A stretch of DNA of 64,000 nucleotides from Stereocaulon alpinum (taxonomy: Eukaryota; Ascomycota; Lecanoromycetes; Lecanorales; Stereocaulaceae). Positions 11,338 to 21,778 of this stretch are shown piece after piece; position 1 is the first letter of the stretch, and each line of letters opens with the position of its first letter. The stretch covers positions 177,905 through 241,904 of the forward strand of contig JAEUBA010000049.1 of the NCBI GenBank assembly GCA_018257865.1, read 5' to 3'. Position numbers and translations under genes: made by a program. A model generated the notes under the pieces. That model was not told where the DNA came from. It saw only the letters and a program-made list of their open reading frames with translations, and made no database searches.

Positions 11338-12876
11338 ATGCCGTCACTCAATCGCCCTAATGCCCCCGAACGCCTTCCAAGCTCTGATTTTGGGAATTTG
11401 TTCTCCAGACCTCGCGCACTGCGTGCTTCAGATAGCGCTAGTCCTAACACACCGCCTTCTCCCTTGACCTTTTCGACAAACTACCTAGGTGCGCGTCCTC
11501 GAAGGCGAAGAACGTTCAACCGTACTTCAGAATTTGCCAATTCGAATCCATCATCCCCGTTGGCATCCCCAGTAATCATTACCGCGCAGCGACAGTCACA
11601 TCCACCAGAACGGCGAAGCTATAATTCAGAGATAAGTGATAGGTTGGGGAATGCTCGAGAGATTCTATCTTCTGCAGGACCTCCTCCTGAGGCTGACGAG
11701 GAAGAGCCGTTCGCATTGAGACACCGCTCATGCTCCGCGCTCAGCGCTAAAGCAAGAAAGGTTTTGGGTATTTCAGATACCCACGTAGGGCCCGGGGCGT
11801 CCAACGATGAAGCGCCACCCCATGAACCTAGAAATGGTTTCGCATGGCAACGAGGCTTTTTGGGAGGCTGGCTTGAGATTCGAGTTGGACGACGAGCAGA
11901 TGAACAGTCGAGGACCGTTTCCGACGAAATAATACCGAACTTGAGCCACGCTACTACTATGGGTATCCCTTCGACTCAGATAATGACAAGATTACAGACC
12001 GCGGGTGACCATCATCAATCGAACGCAGGTAGTGGTCAGCCACTGCTCGAGGAATCTTTCGAGAACTTCGGCAGCACCGTCTCTACCCCAAAAGAAGGAC
12101 TCTATTGTCGTACAAAGCGTGCGCTGGGTCTCAAACGTGACTCCAATAGTCTTGTCGATATAGAGCACAGGTCACGGAGCCTAACGGGCCATGTTCTCGA
12201 TCGGGTCTCCAGCACGCTCAAGGATGTGGCAATGAAAAGAATCATGGCGTCTAGTGCCAATACTAGCGTCAGCGACTTATCCATAGCCGCCCCTCGTCGG
12301 CACCGTTTCCGACCTGCTTCGATATATTCGACTACAAGTTCTATCCGTGAGATGATGATGGGGAAGCCACCCCTTGCTACGCCGGATCCAGAAGAGATGT
12401 ATACTGTTGCAACCCCCCAGAAACACGTCACTGTGGCACTGGGCGAGTCAGACAATCCCAGCTTTCTACCTTCCGAAGCACGCAGAATCCACACGCCGCC
12501 ACTACCAGACGGCTCTCCTGGTAAAAGGAAGCATCGGGGCTTTTTCTTCGATTACAACGCACCGATGACAGAGGAGTCACCTCGGCACCACACGACTCGC
12601 GCAGGGACAAGCGGGAGGACAGGAAGCGTGTCAGACATGGAATGGTATAGGAGGAAACTAGATACCGTCGATGCAGAGACTAATTCCTGGGAAGAATATG
12701 TTGCAAGTGTTCCAGATCATCTTCCCAGCAGCCCCTTATGTCCCAAGCATCCAAAGCATAAATCGAGGGGAGCGGGTATTTGTCCCTATCATGGCCAAAA
12801 CAAGGCATCACCTCCAGAGATTAAGACTCCTACTCCAGGGGATGATGATAGCTCCATGTCTCAGAATTGGTGGTGA
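11338..12876 (+). CDS. Conserved fungal-type hypothetical protein with a C-terminal CxxH pair
   Basis: Single-exon gene of 512 residues from a clear ATG. I do not recognise a named family. The N-terminal ~200 residues are low-complexity, rich in Ser, Pro and Arg, and probably disordered. The middle has basic patches (AAPRRHRFRPAS) and short repeats of Ser-containing segments. Near the C-terminus a Trp-rich segment (DMEWYRRKLD, SWEEYVASV) is followed by CPKH and, ten residues on, CPYH, a spacing that could bind one zinc ion. The protein ends SQNWW. No signal peptide or membrane segment is visible, so it is probably nuclear or cytoplasmic. It is divergent from Lon and precedes CDC73 on the same strand. 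Confidence 0.8.
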   Translation: MPSLNRPNAPERLPSSDFGNLFSRPRALRASDSASPNTPPSPLTFSTNYLGARPRRRRTFNRTSEFANSNPSSPLASPVIITAQRQSHPPERRSYNSEISDRLGNAREILSSAGPPPEADEEEPFALRHRSCSALSAKARKVLGISDTHVGPGASNDEAPPHEPRNGFAWQRGFLGGWLEIRVGRRADEQSRTVSDEIIPNLSHATTMGIPSTQIMTRLQTAGDHHQSNAGSGQPLLEESFENFGSTVSTPKEGLYCRTKRALGLKRDSNSLVDIEHRSRSLTGHVLDRVSSTLKDVAMKRIMASSANTSVSDLSIAAPRRHRFRPASIYSTTSSIREMMMGKPPLATPDPEEMYTVATPQKHVTVALGESDNPSFLPSEARRIHTPPLPDGSPGKRKHRGFFFDYNAPMTEESPRHHTTRAGTSGRTGSVSDMEWYRRKLDTVDAETNSWEEYVASVPDHLPSSPLCPKHPKHKSRGAGICPYHGQNKASPPEIKTPTPGDDDSSMSQNWW

Positions 12877-13771
12877 TTGTAGCACGAGAGATAGCATGAT
12901 ACTATTGTTGTTCCATTCACACGTATCATGCACTCACATGGTAGCCTAAAAGTTCCCCAAATTCAAAGGTCGCCTACCGGAAGATGCACCTCTATGATGG
13001 CGTGCCTTCTTGACCTGGCACTCTTCTTCTAGTCCCGAATGCCATAGTCTGTTTCCAATAATAGAGTGCGGTCAGAAAGCACGGAGGAATGGAGCTGTTG
13101 GTACGTCTATCTTGATGATTGTATACTCATGATGGTCACCTGCATGTGTTAGACAACCAATGTAATACAATGGCCCTTTGACCATGTCCAATAGTAATTA
13201 CATTGTATGATTACCGAATCATCAATCTCAGTCCCGTGAACACTCAGGTCGAGGAACGAAGACAATCGTGCTACCTCTGAGCACACGCCTTTGATCACAG
13301 GCCTCTGAGCTCTCCGAAACTCCCTTAATTAGGTACCTTACTAATCACGCTTTGCGAGCTCGCTCAAGAGAGCCCCTACCCGCAAATACATGATCCTTTC
13401 CCGACATTAACGAGGCTCGTCAGGGACATGGAAAAGTTCATGTTTTTCCGGGCGGATAGGCCCCCAAGCGAGCCCCCTAAGCGAGCCTTTCAAACGTGAT
13501 CAGCGCTAATTTGCAGAGGATCACTGGGCGACGCGGGGGCCCGTCTTCTGGGGTCGCGTGGACCATTCTGTGTCCCTGAGTCCCTGACGAGCGAGGCTCA
13601 GCAGGGATTCCTTCGGGCTTGGCGCTGCAAACGCGCCGACAGAATCTTGGCACAGTACCGGTCTTTCCAACACCGTTATGGATTGAATTGTAATATCGCT
13701 AACAGCTTGTCCCACATGTCTCGCAATACCCAGAACGCTTCATAGGGACTGGTCAGCTCTGGTTGACCAAG
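12877..13771. other. Intergenic region with short inverted and direct repeats
   Basis: About 0.9 kb upstream of CDC73. The right half has GC-rich repeated words: GCTCGTCAGGGA near 13,413 is matched by its reverse complement TCCCTGACGAGC near 13,580, and AAGCGAGCC occurs twice within about 20 bases near 13,455-13,480. This may be a decayed MITE-like insertion or a promoter structure. No gene is supported. Confidence 0.4.
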
Positions 13772-15252
13772 ATGGCGACGTCCGCCACCCATGACCCTCT
13801 CATCAGTCTTCGCCGTTCCATTGCCTCGAACAGTCCCCCAGCTCCTACAACCTCCCCAGATGGGTCAGCCCCAGAGCTCGCAACAGAGAATCTAGGCGTG
13901 GCCACACACCTCCACTTCACCGATCCAGAACCTCACACCATCGCTCTCGACACACCGACACGCTTCATCTCCTCAGATCAACCGGTGGACCTCCGCAGCA
14001 TATATTTCGCGTGGCAGAAAAAAGATGTTAACATTCCCGACTACATTGCTTCAGCGCAGGCACTGAATGATGAGCTAGGAGGCACAGATGGAGCTGGTGC
14101 TGCGAGTACAGTGCAAAATTTGGTGTTCGTGGAGAGGTTGGACTTGATCACTTGGTTGGAGGGCGCGTCTGATGAGAGCGAGTATATCAAGGGGCTAGAG
14201 TCAGACAAATCGGCGGCGAAATTGGCACAAGTGGCTTCGGGTGTTGCTGGGGGAGTGTCTACGGTGCCTAGTGGTGTTGCTGGTGCAAGGTCTGGCAAGC
14301 AAATAGATCCCAGATTGCAGCAAATATACAATCTGGAAAGGAAGATGGGAGACAGGAACAGCATCCTGCGGGGCATCAAACCTACAGTAAGATCAATTCC
14401 ATTATCATCGCCTATCGAAGGTTACTGACAGTAATGTATATAGGACTTCTCTCATGTCCGCAAATACTCTGAAACGTTCTTCAAAGATCGCAAGAAGTCC
14501 TCCCATACAAGTACCGCTCCCTCCACAACCACCACTACCTCCCTCGCCTCTCGAGATAAGAAGCCTGGCCGCCGCCCCGATCCCATCATTCTTCTTTCAC
14601 CTTCGGCATCTTCCCTCCTCCGCATGAGTAATATCAAATCCTTTCTCGAATCGGGCACATACATTCCCGCCGACTCCAATCTTGCTGGCTCATCTGCTAC
14701 CGCTAACATCCTTCACGTCTCACGAACCCTTCCGTCAATAGATGGTCAGAGGTCTTTCCGCTTCATCCTTGTCGATACACCTGAGCAATTCAAGCCTGAT
14801 TACTGGAATCGTGTTGTGGCCGTCTTCACGACAGGTCAAACATGGCAATTCAAGAGCTACAAATGGCAAAACGCGCCGGACTTATTCAAGAATGCTTTAG
14901 GTATCTACGTGGGTTGGAGAGGTGAAGATGTACCCGCAACCGTCAAGGGGTGGGGAAGAGGCGTAACGAGTGCACAAATCGAGAAGTGGAACCCACAGCA
15001 GGGTATCAGTGGGAGGTGGAGGGATAGAGAAGTAGTAGAGGGGATATGGGATCGGGTAGAAGAAAGCATGCGGAGTAAAGGATGGGTAAGTCACGTTCTC
15101 CGGGCTATTACTCCCACTTCAAGGTCATCTAGGCGGCCGGGAATCTTTTCTCGGTCCTTGAGACACTTCTATCCACCCCAGAACCACCTTATAACAAGTT
15201 TACTGACTCCCAAATCAAACAGAGCAAAGACGGCGGACCGGTCGAGAAGTGA
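13772..15252 (+). CDS. CDC73: CDC73, RNA polymerase II-associated Paf1-complex subunit
   Basis: Cdc73 (parafibromin in animals) is a nuclear subunit of the Paf1 complex, which binds elongating RNA polymerase II and supports histone modification. Three exons: 13772-14386, 14444-15085 and 15223-15252; introns are 57 nt and 137 nt, the first with a TACTGAC branch site. The spliced protein has 428 residues. The N-terminus (ATHDPLISLRRSIAS) and the motif VDLRSIYFAW match the family. The C-terminal Ras-like domain (about 308-419) contains RFILVDTPEQF, YWNRVVAVFTTGQTWQFKSY and a conserved GWRGE. The last exon adds only nine residues (SKDGGPVEK); without it the frame would run on into unrelated sequence. 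The ATG at 13772 has a good context and is preferred over the in-frame TTG at 13763. Confidence 0.95.
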
Positions 15253-15999
15253 CGGTGCTTTTTTGCATCAGTATTTGGTATCTTCGACATTCTAGCAAGC
15301 GAGGCGTTGGCAAGGCTCAGCATGGCTTGACATGCATCAAGCATAGGAATTTATCTACGAATCTCTCCCTTGCCGCCTTTTCCAAACCCTCTCTATCACG
15401 TGGAACGAGATCATCATGCCCACATACCCCGCCCCAAGAGAATCCACACCCCTCCACACTAACCTCAAAAAACAACTCCATAGCCTCCCGTTCCCTAACT
15501 AGATAGTCCAGCGCTTACACAGCTACGGTCCAATGCTCCTAACTACATATTGCATCATCAGTACTGTCCCTTCCCCCCCTTCCCCCCCTTCCCTCGCAGC
15601 CAAAGTCCTTACAGCATATTCAGCACTGGAAACAAACAAACACAGACAGCAACTGTTGTATAAATCTTGTCTTCCATCTGAGAGTAGGGTAAGAGAGTTG
15701 TCAAAGGTGACATAGTGTAATTGATGTTAAGCACCTGCAGATACCCTGCATGCACCAAACGCCATCCGCGCTTCATCACGTCGAAACGTCAGAAAGTGCT
15801 GATTATTGGAAAAATAAGCTGGAGTTTGTCAGGTAGATATAGAAAGAGGTTCCTCCAGAAAAACATCTTGAGCGTAGAGGAACAGCACTATCGTCAATGG
15901 AGGGTGTGCCCCCAGCTAATCAGGAAAACGTCGAAATCTTTCTCGTGAACCTTCCAGATCCATCATGAAGGAGAAAAAGTCAAAGCGGAAAAGCTACGC
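15253..15999. other. Intergenic region between convergent genes
   Basis: About 0.75 kb between the 3' ends of CDC73 and the duplicated secreted-protein gene. It includes two copies of a C-rich word near 15,570-15,590. No coding or RNA feature is supported. Confidence 0.5.
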
Positions 16000-17039
16000 C
16001 TATGTTACACTACCATTCATATCGTCAAGAGTCCCACTCCCAACTTTCCGCCCCAAAACAAGAACCTCGAAATCCATATCCACAGCCTCATACTGAGTCA
16101 CAAACCAATCAATCACCCGCGCCGCCGTCGTCCAATCAGACCAAAGCATTTCTGGTGTCGGAAATAGCACCAGATACACAGGCCCGCATTGGTACCACTG
16201 TTTGCGTCCGATCGTCTTTGCAGGTTCCGTTGCGGATTCAGTTTGGGCGTCGTTGATAGCGACCTCGGCCATGATGTGAGCGGCGACCTTGGAGATCGGT
16301 CGCCTGTAGTGTTTGAAGGTGATTTGCAGGCGGGAGGAGGCAGAGTGGGTATATGGATCCGAAGGGAGATTACTGCGTGATATGAGCGCTGAGATTCGTT
16401 CTGGCTTGAAGAAAGAGTGACTTACTTTAACAGACTTGGTAATGTCGCGTTGGAAGGAAGCGTGGCGTTTGTGTCCAGGGACGTAACGTGCCCGATGCCT
16501 GCGGTCCCCTTGCCCTCAACCGTGATGCGGAACGACAGGTCTATAGCCTCATATTCGGTCAGGAACCAGAAGAGCCCCCTGACGCCATCACTCCAATCCG
16601 CCCACGTCATGTTCTCGTAAGGATATAGCAAGAGTTGTACAGAGCCGGACCCGTATACCTTGCCATCTGGGCCTAGGGGTCGATCCCAATCGGGCATTCT
16701 TTCTAGGCAGTCTTGTGTTGCCGCTAGGATGCAGGTACCCATATCAACGGAGGAAACTGTATGGCGGTAATTGTAGAATGTTATGTCGACGGGGGACATG
16801 GGGACCTTGTAGGTGACCATGGGTTTTGGGGGAAGTGGACTGCGTGCTGTCAGGGAGTTCTAGTGTGTTGGGCGAGATCGAACTAACTTTGCGGACTCTG
16901 GCACTGTAATACAGGAAAGATTTGTGCCATTGCTCTTCGCAGCGTCGACAAGTGATAGAGAGGGCTTTACAGGAGGAGAAATTCCAAGAGCCGAACTGCA
17001 CATTTGGACCAGAACCGCGATGTGGTGGAAATACAGCAT
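16000..17039 (-). CDS. Predicted secreted protein with two tandem copies of an unnamed domain
   Basis: Three exons, 17039-16888, 16839-16426 and 16372-16000, with 48- and 52-nt introns, join in phase to give 312 residues. The N-terminus (MLYFHHIAVLVQMCSSALG) looks like a signal peptide. Two copies of a ~100-residue module follow. Copy 1 (about 69-169) and copy 2 (about 205-305) share the order: ITF.xYR; an alanine-containing helix; VQLLLYP / VYLVLFP; then TWADW / LWSDW; FWFLTEYEAIDLSF / DWFVTQYEAVDMDF; and a Gly-rich end (GTAGIG / KVGSG). NxT/S sites (NGT, NAT) fit secretion. I do not recognise the family, so function is unknown; a secreted effector-like or cell-surface role is possible. It heads a run of minus-strand secreted-protein genes. 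The exact start is uncertain, with a second ATG at 17003. Confidence 0.75.
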
Positions 17040-17419
17040 TACGTTTCTTCAAGAGCAAAGACGGAAGAACCTTTCAGCTGAAAATGCTGAGCTGTGAATG
17101 TGGGCGATGTACACTTTCATGACAGGGAAGAACTTTGCGCAGCTGTCATTGCGACCGTGACAATCGGGTTCCTGACCTTGTCGTTCGCATATAGCTACGT
17201 CGCCTCCATGGCTGCTTGCGCTTTTTCAAGCACGTTTCGGAGGGTTGCAAGGGGTCGGCAAATGGTGCATATTGCACTGTGAGTGCATGCGTATATTGGC
17301 AGCGAAAGAAGATTGCTCTTGATGTTTTGAAAGACGGAAGAGGCCCGAGACCAAGAAAAATGTAGCGGACTGCTATCAATGTCGTTTTGTATCACTGCTC
17401 TCATGGACGAACAACGCGG
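17040..17419. other. Short region without a supported gene
   Basis: This lies between the duplicated secreted-protein gene and the membrane-protein remnant. The membrane-protein family normally has further C-terminal sequence, which I could not find here in any frame. Minus-strand frames in the interval have no recognisable motif. Confidence 0.4.
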
Positions 17420-18023
17420 CTAAAGACTCACTTTACCCTTTGCGGTGCGCGAAATCCCAGCGCATGTATTCTTCGGAATTCTCGTATCAGTCTTGGAGGT
17501 CAGCGCTATGGCTAGAAGCATTTCCAGAGTATCCCAGCATTCTGAGCTCAATCGCGCCAAGAGCAAACACAGAATGTGGACGATTGCAACAATTATATGA
17601 ATGGCTAAAGCGGTGATGGCGGGATAATCTGTTGCCCGTGACGCTTGGAAGGCACCTCCTGCATCACGACCGCCTTTCAGCATAGCTCATCAGTCCTCGA
17701 ACCCCAGTAGAAAAACTCACTGTTCAAGTGCCCGTGAATGGGCAAAGGCGTATGCAGAGAGTCTTAAAGGGGCCATGGACAGAAGGTAGATGCGTATTTG
17801 GCTCCTCCCAACAGTATGATTGTCCTATATTTGCAAAGAGTGACTTTGTCATGAGTGTATGGTAAAGGCCGGTTCGTGAAATTGCATCTGCGAATGCCGT
17901 GGAGATGACTGTTTCTATCCCCTCGACTAGATGACTGCGCGTGGTGTTAGTTATCATCTTAATGTTCCCTGCTAGAATGACGTTCGCAAAAGCTGTGGTG
18001 GTATCTGAGCCCGGGAAAGACAT
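17420..18023 (-). pseudogene. Remnant of a fungal multi-pass membrane protein family
   Basis: Two minus-strand segments resemble parts of a membrane-protein family, common in Pleosporales-like fungi, of no known function. Segment 18023-17724 contains FANVILAGNIKMITNTTR and ETVISTAFADAISRTG. Segment 17683-17420 contains a hydrophobic helix (about IIVAIVHILCLLLARL) followed by SSECWDTLEMLLAIAL and KNTCAGI, the usual end of that family's last helix. Between them the frame breaks: the sequence before a good donor (GTGAGT near 17,722) carries a TGA in the frame that would be needed. The expected C-terminal tail after NTCAGI is also missing. I read this as a decayed or truncated copy. An unusual gene with different splicing remains possible. 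The family assignment is from memory of motif order, not a search. Confidence 0.4.
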
Positions 18024-19302
18024 TAATTTCTTGGACTTTCGGCACGGAGCGAGCCAGTGGACAATCAGGGAATGTTTCCCCAGATGTAGTTACCATATGC
18101 CGCTGCTGAGCGATAGCATTCTGAGGTGTTTCCAGGGCACCTATCAATGCCTTTACCCCTTGTAGCGCTCGCGCTCGATCTGAGTGGTCCAGATCATCGG
18201 GACCATTGACGGCGGAGTTCAGATCTGCGACGAGAAATTTGATGTAATGTATGTCTTCAGTAGCAGAGGTCATGATATTTTCTGCGGTAATTTCCGTACA
18301 GAGTTGACGCCCAGCATGATGCCTTACTAGATGGATCAAGGGTGACGCGAGTTTATAGATCATCGTAAGGGACAACTAGCCGCTGGGAGCCAAGCGAGGA
18401 TGGCTTGTGTTCGAAATCCCTCTTGGTTCTACATCCATAGAATAGCATGTGGGCAACATCGGTTGAGTCAAACAGCGTCTAGGCAGCCTTTCTAGCTAGA
18501 CGCTTTAGCTGCAGCACTTGGACACGGGTTGCATTTGGCACACTTATGACCAATAAGACGTGCACCTCAGAAGCTGCAGAGGGTTCACTACCCACCCGCT
18601 GCAAGAATTAAGGCGCCTTCGGCATCCCCCTTGCCAGGATCCCGAAAGAGTGAGGCGTCTAGATAAAAGGGGTCGGTCCCTGGTTAGTGGGATAGAGTCG
18701 ACTCTGCAGACAGAAACCGAGACTAGATAAAGCAATGACTAGGTGCTAGATTGCCAAGTGATGCGGTCGATGAGTTCTAGACTCATCTTTGATACATGTA
18801 TTATATATGCAGCACGCTCGTTGACCTGACTTTGCAATCCTCTGTGCTCTTTCCGCATGGCACTCAATTCCTTCGGTTGTGGTCCGCGAGATTGCAGCTG
18901 GGCTAAGGTCATTGGCCATTGACAAGCTACCGTTCCGGGTTGTATGCTTCATACTACTTAACTCGTTTCCAGGAGCTAAGTTTGTTACTGAAGGCACGTT
19001 CCCGGCTGAGTAAGTTCCACCTATTCGTCAAGACATATCATCATCATGCACAGCCCATTGTAAGAGACAGACCTTGAAATAGAAGAGCCATATCAACAGC
19101 TCATGGCCCCTAGAGCTTTTGGCTATTGTTTCTTTCATATTATTCAGAACTATGTTTACTCATCGCGGGCGTGCAACTTCCGTGTACTCTATAGTGTGCT
19201 TTCGATCTTGCAATGTGCTCACAACTAATGTCGATATCCCATATGTACTCTCGTCCTGGCATTCATCTGCCTATGTGCTTCTTGATTAAACTCTTTATGG
19301 CG
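18024..19302. other. Region without a confident gene
   Basis: Contains minus-strand frames at 18375-17959 (138 codons, including NIMTSATEDIHYIKFLVADLN) and 18997-18746 (83 codons) that have reasonable composition but no recognised domain and no clear splicing partners. The first may be a 5' exon of the membrane-protein remnant. A tRNA-like T-arm near 18,410 lacks the rest of a cloverleaf. Confidence 0.35.
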
Positions 19303-20460
19303 CTACGCTTCTTCGGCCGTCAGGGAACCAGAGAGCGTAATAGAAAGCCTGCCAGCATCACCTAGAGAGGGTATCTGGTTTAGCTGCTTAAAGGAGTTCA
19401 CTACTGAGCCATTCACTCACCAAATAGCGAAAAAGACCCTCCTTGGATATGCCTTGCACATACAGAGTACACAGCCGTAACTGCCTCCCACATCTTATAC
19501 CAAGTGGTCGAGTCCCACAAGCCATCGCTGGCCCAAATCTTCATATGACATTTGTTATCCTCTGCAAGTGTGAGAGCAGATAATCAGCACATTCCAGATT
19601 GACCGGACAATGTTGCACAATCGAAGCTTACCAGACGAAAGAGTTTTAGGGAGGGTAATTTGAGAGCCAGGGGCTGTGCTTGGACCCAGAGTTACATGAT
19701 CTGGCGTTGCAGGCATTCCGAAAAGAACGTCTCTGCAAGAAGGCCAACTCGTTAAGGTACCACTGCATTTTATGTTTGGTTGGTAAGTGCCCATGACGAG
19801 GGCGAGGTGGTCATCGCCGCCTGCCTATTGTAAGCTTGTATTGACGCATGTCCTTATAATTGACTCTCTGATTCTGCTTGGGACATCCCATGGTTACTCT
19901 CTCAGACATACCTATGTGACTAGCGATTCCGCCTTGTCGTGCTCCCATCCCACACTGGGATATGAGAGCGGCCGCAGCAGTGCGAATCTCATTGAAACTT
20001 GCACTACCAGTCCGCTCTCCTACTCTTAAGACGGGCTGGAAATAACATTGAGCTTGGTCTAACGTTGTATAAGCAATGATGTGTGAGCAGAGGTATTGGC
20101 GAAGCCCTAAGATGAATTACCGCCCATGAGTCTAAATGGTAGGCGAAAGATCCTCGGACCCGGACTGGTGTCGCGTTCCGCAAATGTGACTTCACTTTGG
20201 CTTCGCTGAACATAATGTATTGCGTTCCAGCAATCATCTATGTTCGGGTTGAATCCATACTGCGTGCCATGGCATCTGATCTCGGGATCTCCTTTGGGGA
20301 GTCCATTAAGTAGGATAAGAGATCTGTTAGACGGCGGGCGTCCGTTTGGAAAGGTATCCACACTAGTAAATTTTTTAGTGGGGGTTTGCAATGTCTGACC
20401 GTCAACGGAGACTGAGTCAGTAAGTAGGCATAGCATTCCAAGAATGGAGATTAACAGCAT
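19303..20460 (-). CDS. Predicted secreted protein with two Cys-containing modules
   Basis: Rebuilt from five exons: 20460-20121, 20058-19912, 19820-19632, 19561-19421 and 19361-19303. All four introns (62, 91, 70, 58-59 nt) have GT..AG ends and the same phase; the total is 876 nt, or 291 residues. The N-terminus (MLLISILGMLCLLTDSVSVDG) is a signal peptide. Two related modules follow. Module 1 has CHGTQYGFN...DCWNAI, TFAERD, LPFR, QCYFQPVL, an AAAALISQC helix, GGIASHIG and LALVM. Module 2 has KCSGT...SCRDVLF, TLGPS, ITLPK, KCHMKIW, an AVTAVYSVC helix, GGSFSLFG and LSITL. This CxG, Cx.A, LP, C, C, GG, G order is widespread in secreted ascomycete proteins of unknown function. It is extracellular by inference; there is no GPI or membrane anchor. 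Confidence 0.8.
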
Positions 20461-21186
20461 GGCTCAGGTCGGTACAAGGCTTGAGATCGAATCTGTGGTT
20501 CCTCCCACAGACTGAAATCACGTCCATATATGATGGGCAGCTTCATACACGTATGCTGCAGGTGCCGCCCAGGCGACAGGTCGAGAAATTTCCGCTCCAT
20601 GCGACGAGCTTCCGAGACAATCCGTTGAAACACGCCACGGAGGTACATCCGTAGAGCGTTAAGGCACGTGCGCAAAGAGAGATTCAACCTCGGACGGGCT
20701 CTCTGAAGATACGCTTTGTCCTGAGTGAGTCGCTACAGCAGTCCACCCAATCCATGCACAGTCAAGCAGAGGACTATTCTCTGACAGCTACCCATAGCGC
20801 GTTTTGTCCCTTAAATTACCTTTTTCTTACGTCTTGATGATTTTATCAGCGAGCCCAATCCCTGCACCTCCTTCTCAGCCCTCCCTATCCCTGGCTGTCT
20901 TAGCACGGGGTGTCTCGGCGGCGAAAAGCCTCGAAGTATCGTGTACGTGATGTTGACATCGAAGCATGCTCATCAAGAATGTATCTAACACGCCGAATGT
21001 GAGGCATTTCATCAACGTAATGGGCCATTGTGAAACGCCGAACAGGTCTACTGATTCAACGGCGTCTTATACCCATATACGGAATAGCGCTCGCTTGTAA
21101 GGATGCTTAATTGATGCCAGGAATCGAGGTTTTCCATGTGTATAAGCACAGTTATGTTGAGAACAAATTGGCGGGGCTAAGCAGAG
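20461..21186. other. Intergenic region, no supported gene
   Basis: Presumed promoter of the two-module secreted-protein gene. A 78-codon minus-strand frame (20451-20687) overlaps the gene's start and is not convincing. No repeat or RNA gene is seen. Confidence 0.4.
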
Positions 21187-21543
21187 TCAGGAGTCAAGAC
21201 AGCTTGAAAGCTGATGAGTGTGTTCGAGACGGGGCAAAAGATAGGCCGGGTGCATGAACTTGAGCTGACTAGACACTCGAAAGCTGGGGAGTACGTAGTA
21301 GTCCGTGAGCGTAGCACTTCGAATGGTGACCCTTTCACCAGCCACAATGTTGCTCGTGGAGGGGTGAATGAATAGACCGCAGCATTTGTAATAACAATAA
21401 GTGGTTTGACAGTCACACTTACAATAGCAGGACTGGTAATGGTAGAGAGTAGGGTCAGTAGGCATGGATGAATATCTATGACATGCAGAAATCAGCGAGA
21501 CAGCACAACACAAAGTCAAGGGTTTCGATTGGACGTCATGCAT
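21187..21543 (-). CDS. Doubtful small Cys-rich ORF
   Basis: A 118-codon frame with an ATG. Residues 1-20 are moderately hydrophobic, and residues 39-55 contain seven Cys with many Tyr (for example CYCKCDCQTTYCYYKCC). Small Cys-rich secreted proteins look like this, and it lies among secreted-protein genes on the same strand. The signal peptide is weak and the second half is unremarkable, so it may be chance. Confidence 0.25.
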   Translation of the reverse strand: MHDVQSKPLTLCCAVSLISACHRYSSMPTDPTLYHYQSCYCKCDCQTTYCYYKCCGLFIHPSTSNIVAGERVTIRSATLTDYYVLPSFRVSSQLKFMHPAYLLPRLEHTHQLSSCLDS

Positions 21544-21778
21544 AATTTCGGCGTTTCAATTTTCAGCGAAATGAAAAGAAAAGTGGCATTGAAAGCAACA
21601 CGTGACAGGCATGATATGACGTGAGCAGCTATGCAAGGACAGTTGACTTGCTTATGTGAAGACTCTGCCTGCACCTTTTGACCTCCATCGGCAGTACCTG
21701 CTAAGTTTGTTTGCGAGACTATTGAGCGCTTCGTCTAGAATGAGGCTTGTGGAGAGGAGACTTGCCAGGTTGAAACAA

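Noticed and set aside
18405..18430. tRNA-like TTCGAAATCCC sequence
   Set aside because: Only a partial T-arm; no cloverleaf can be formed with flanking sequence.
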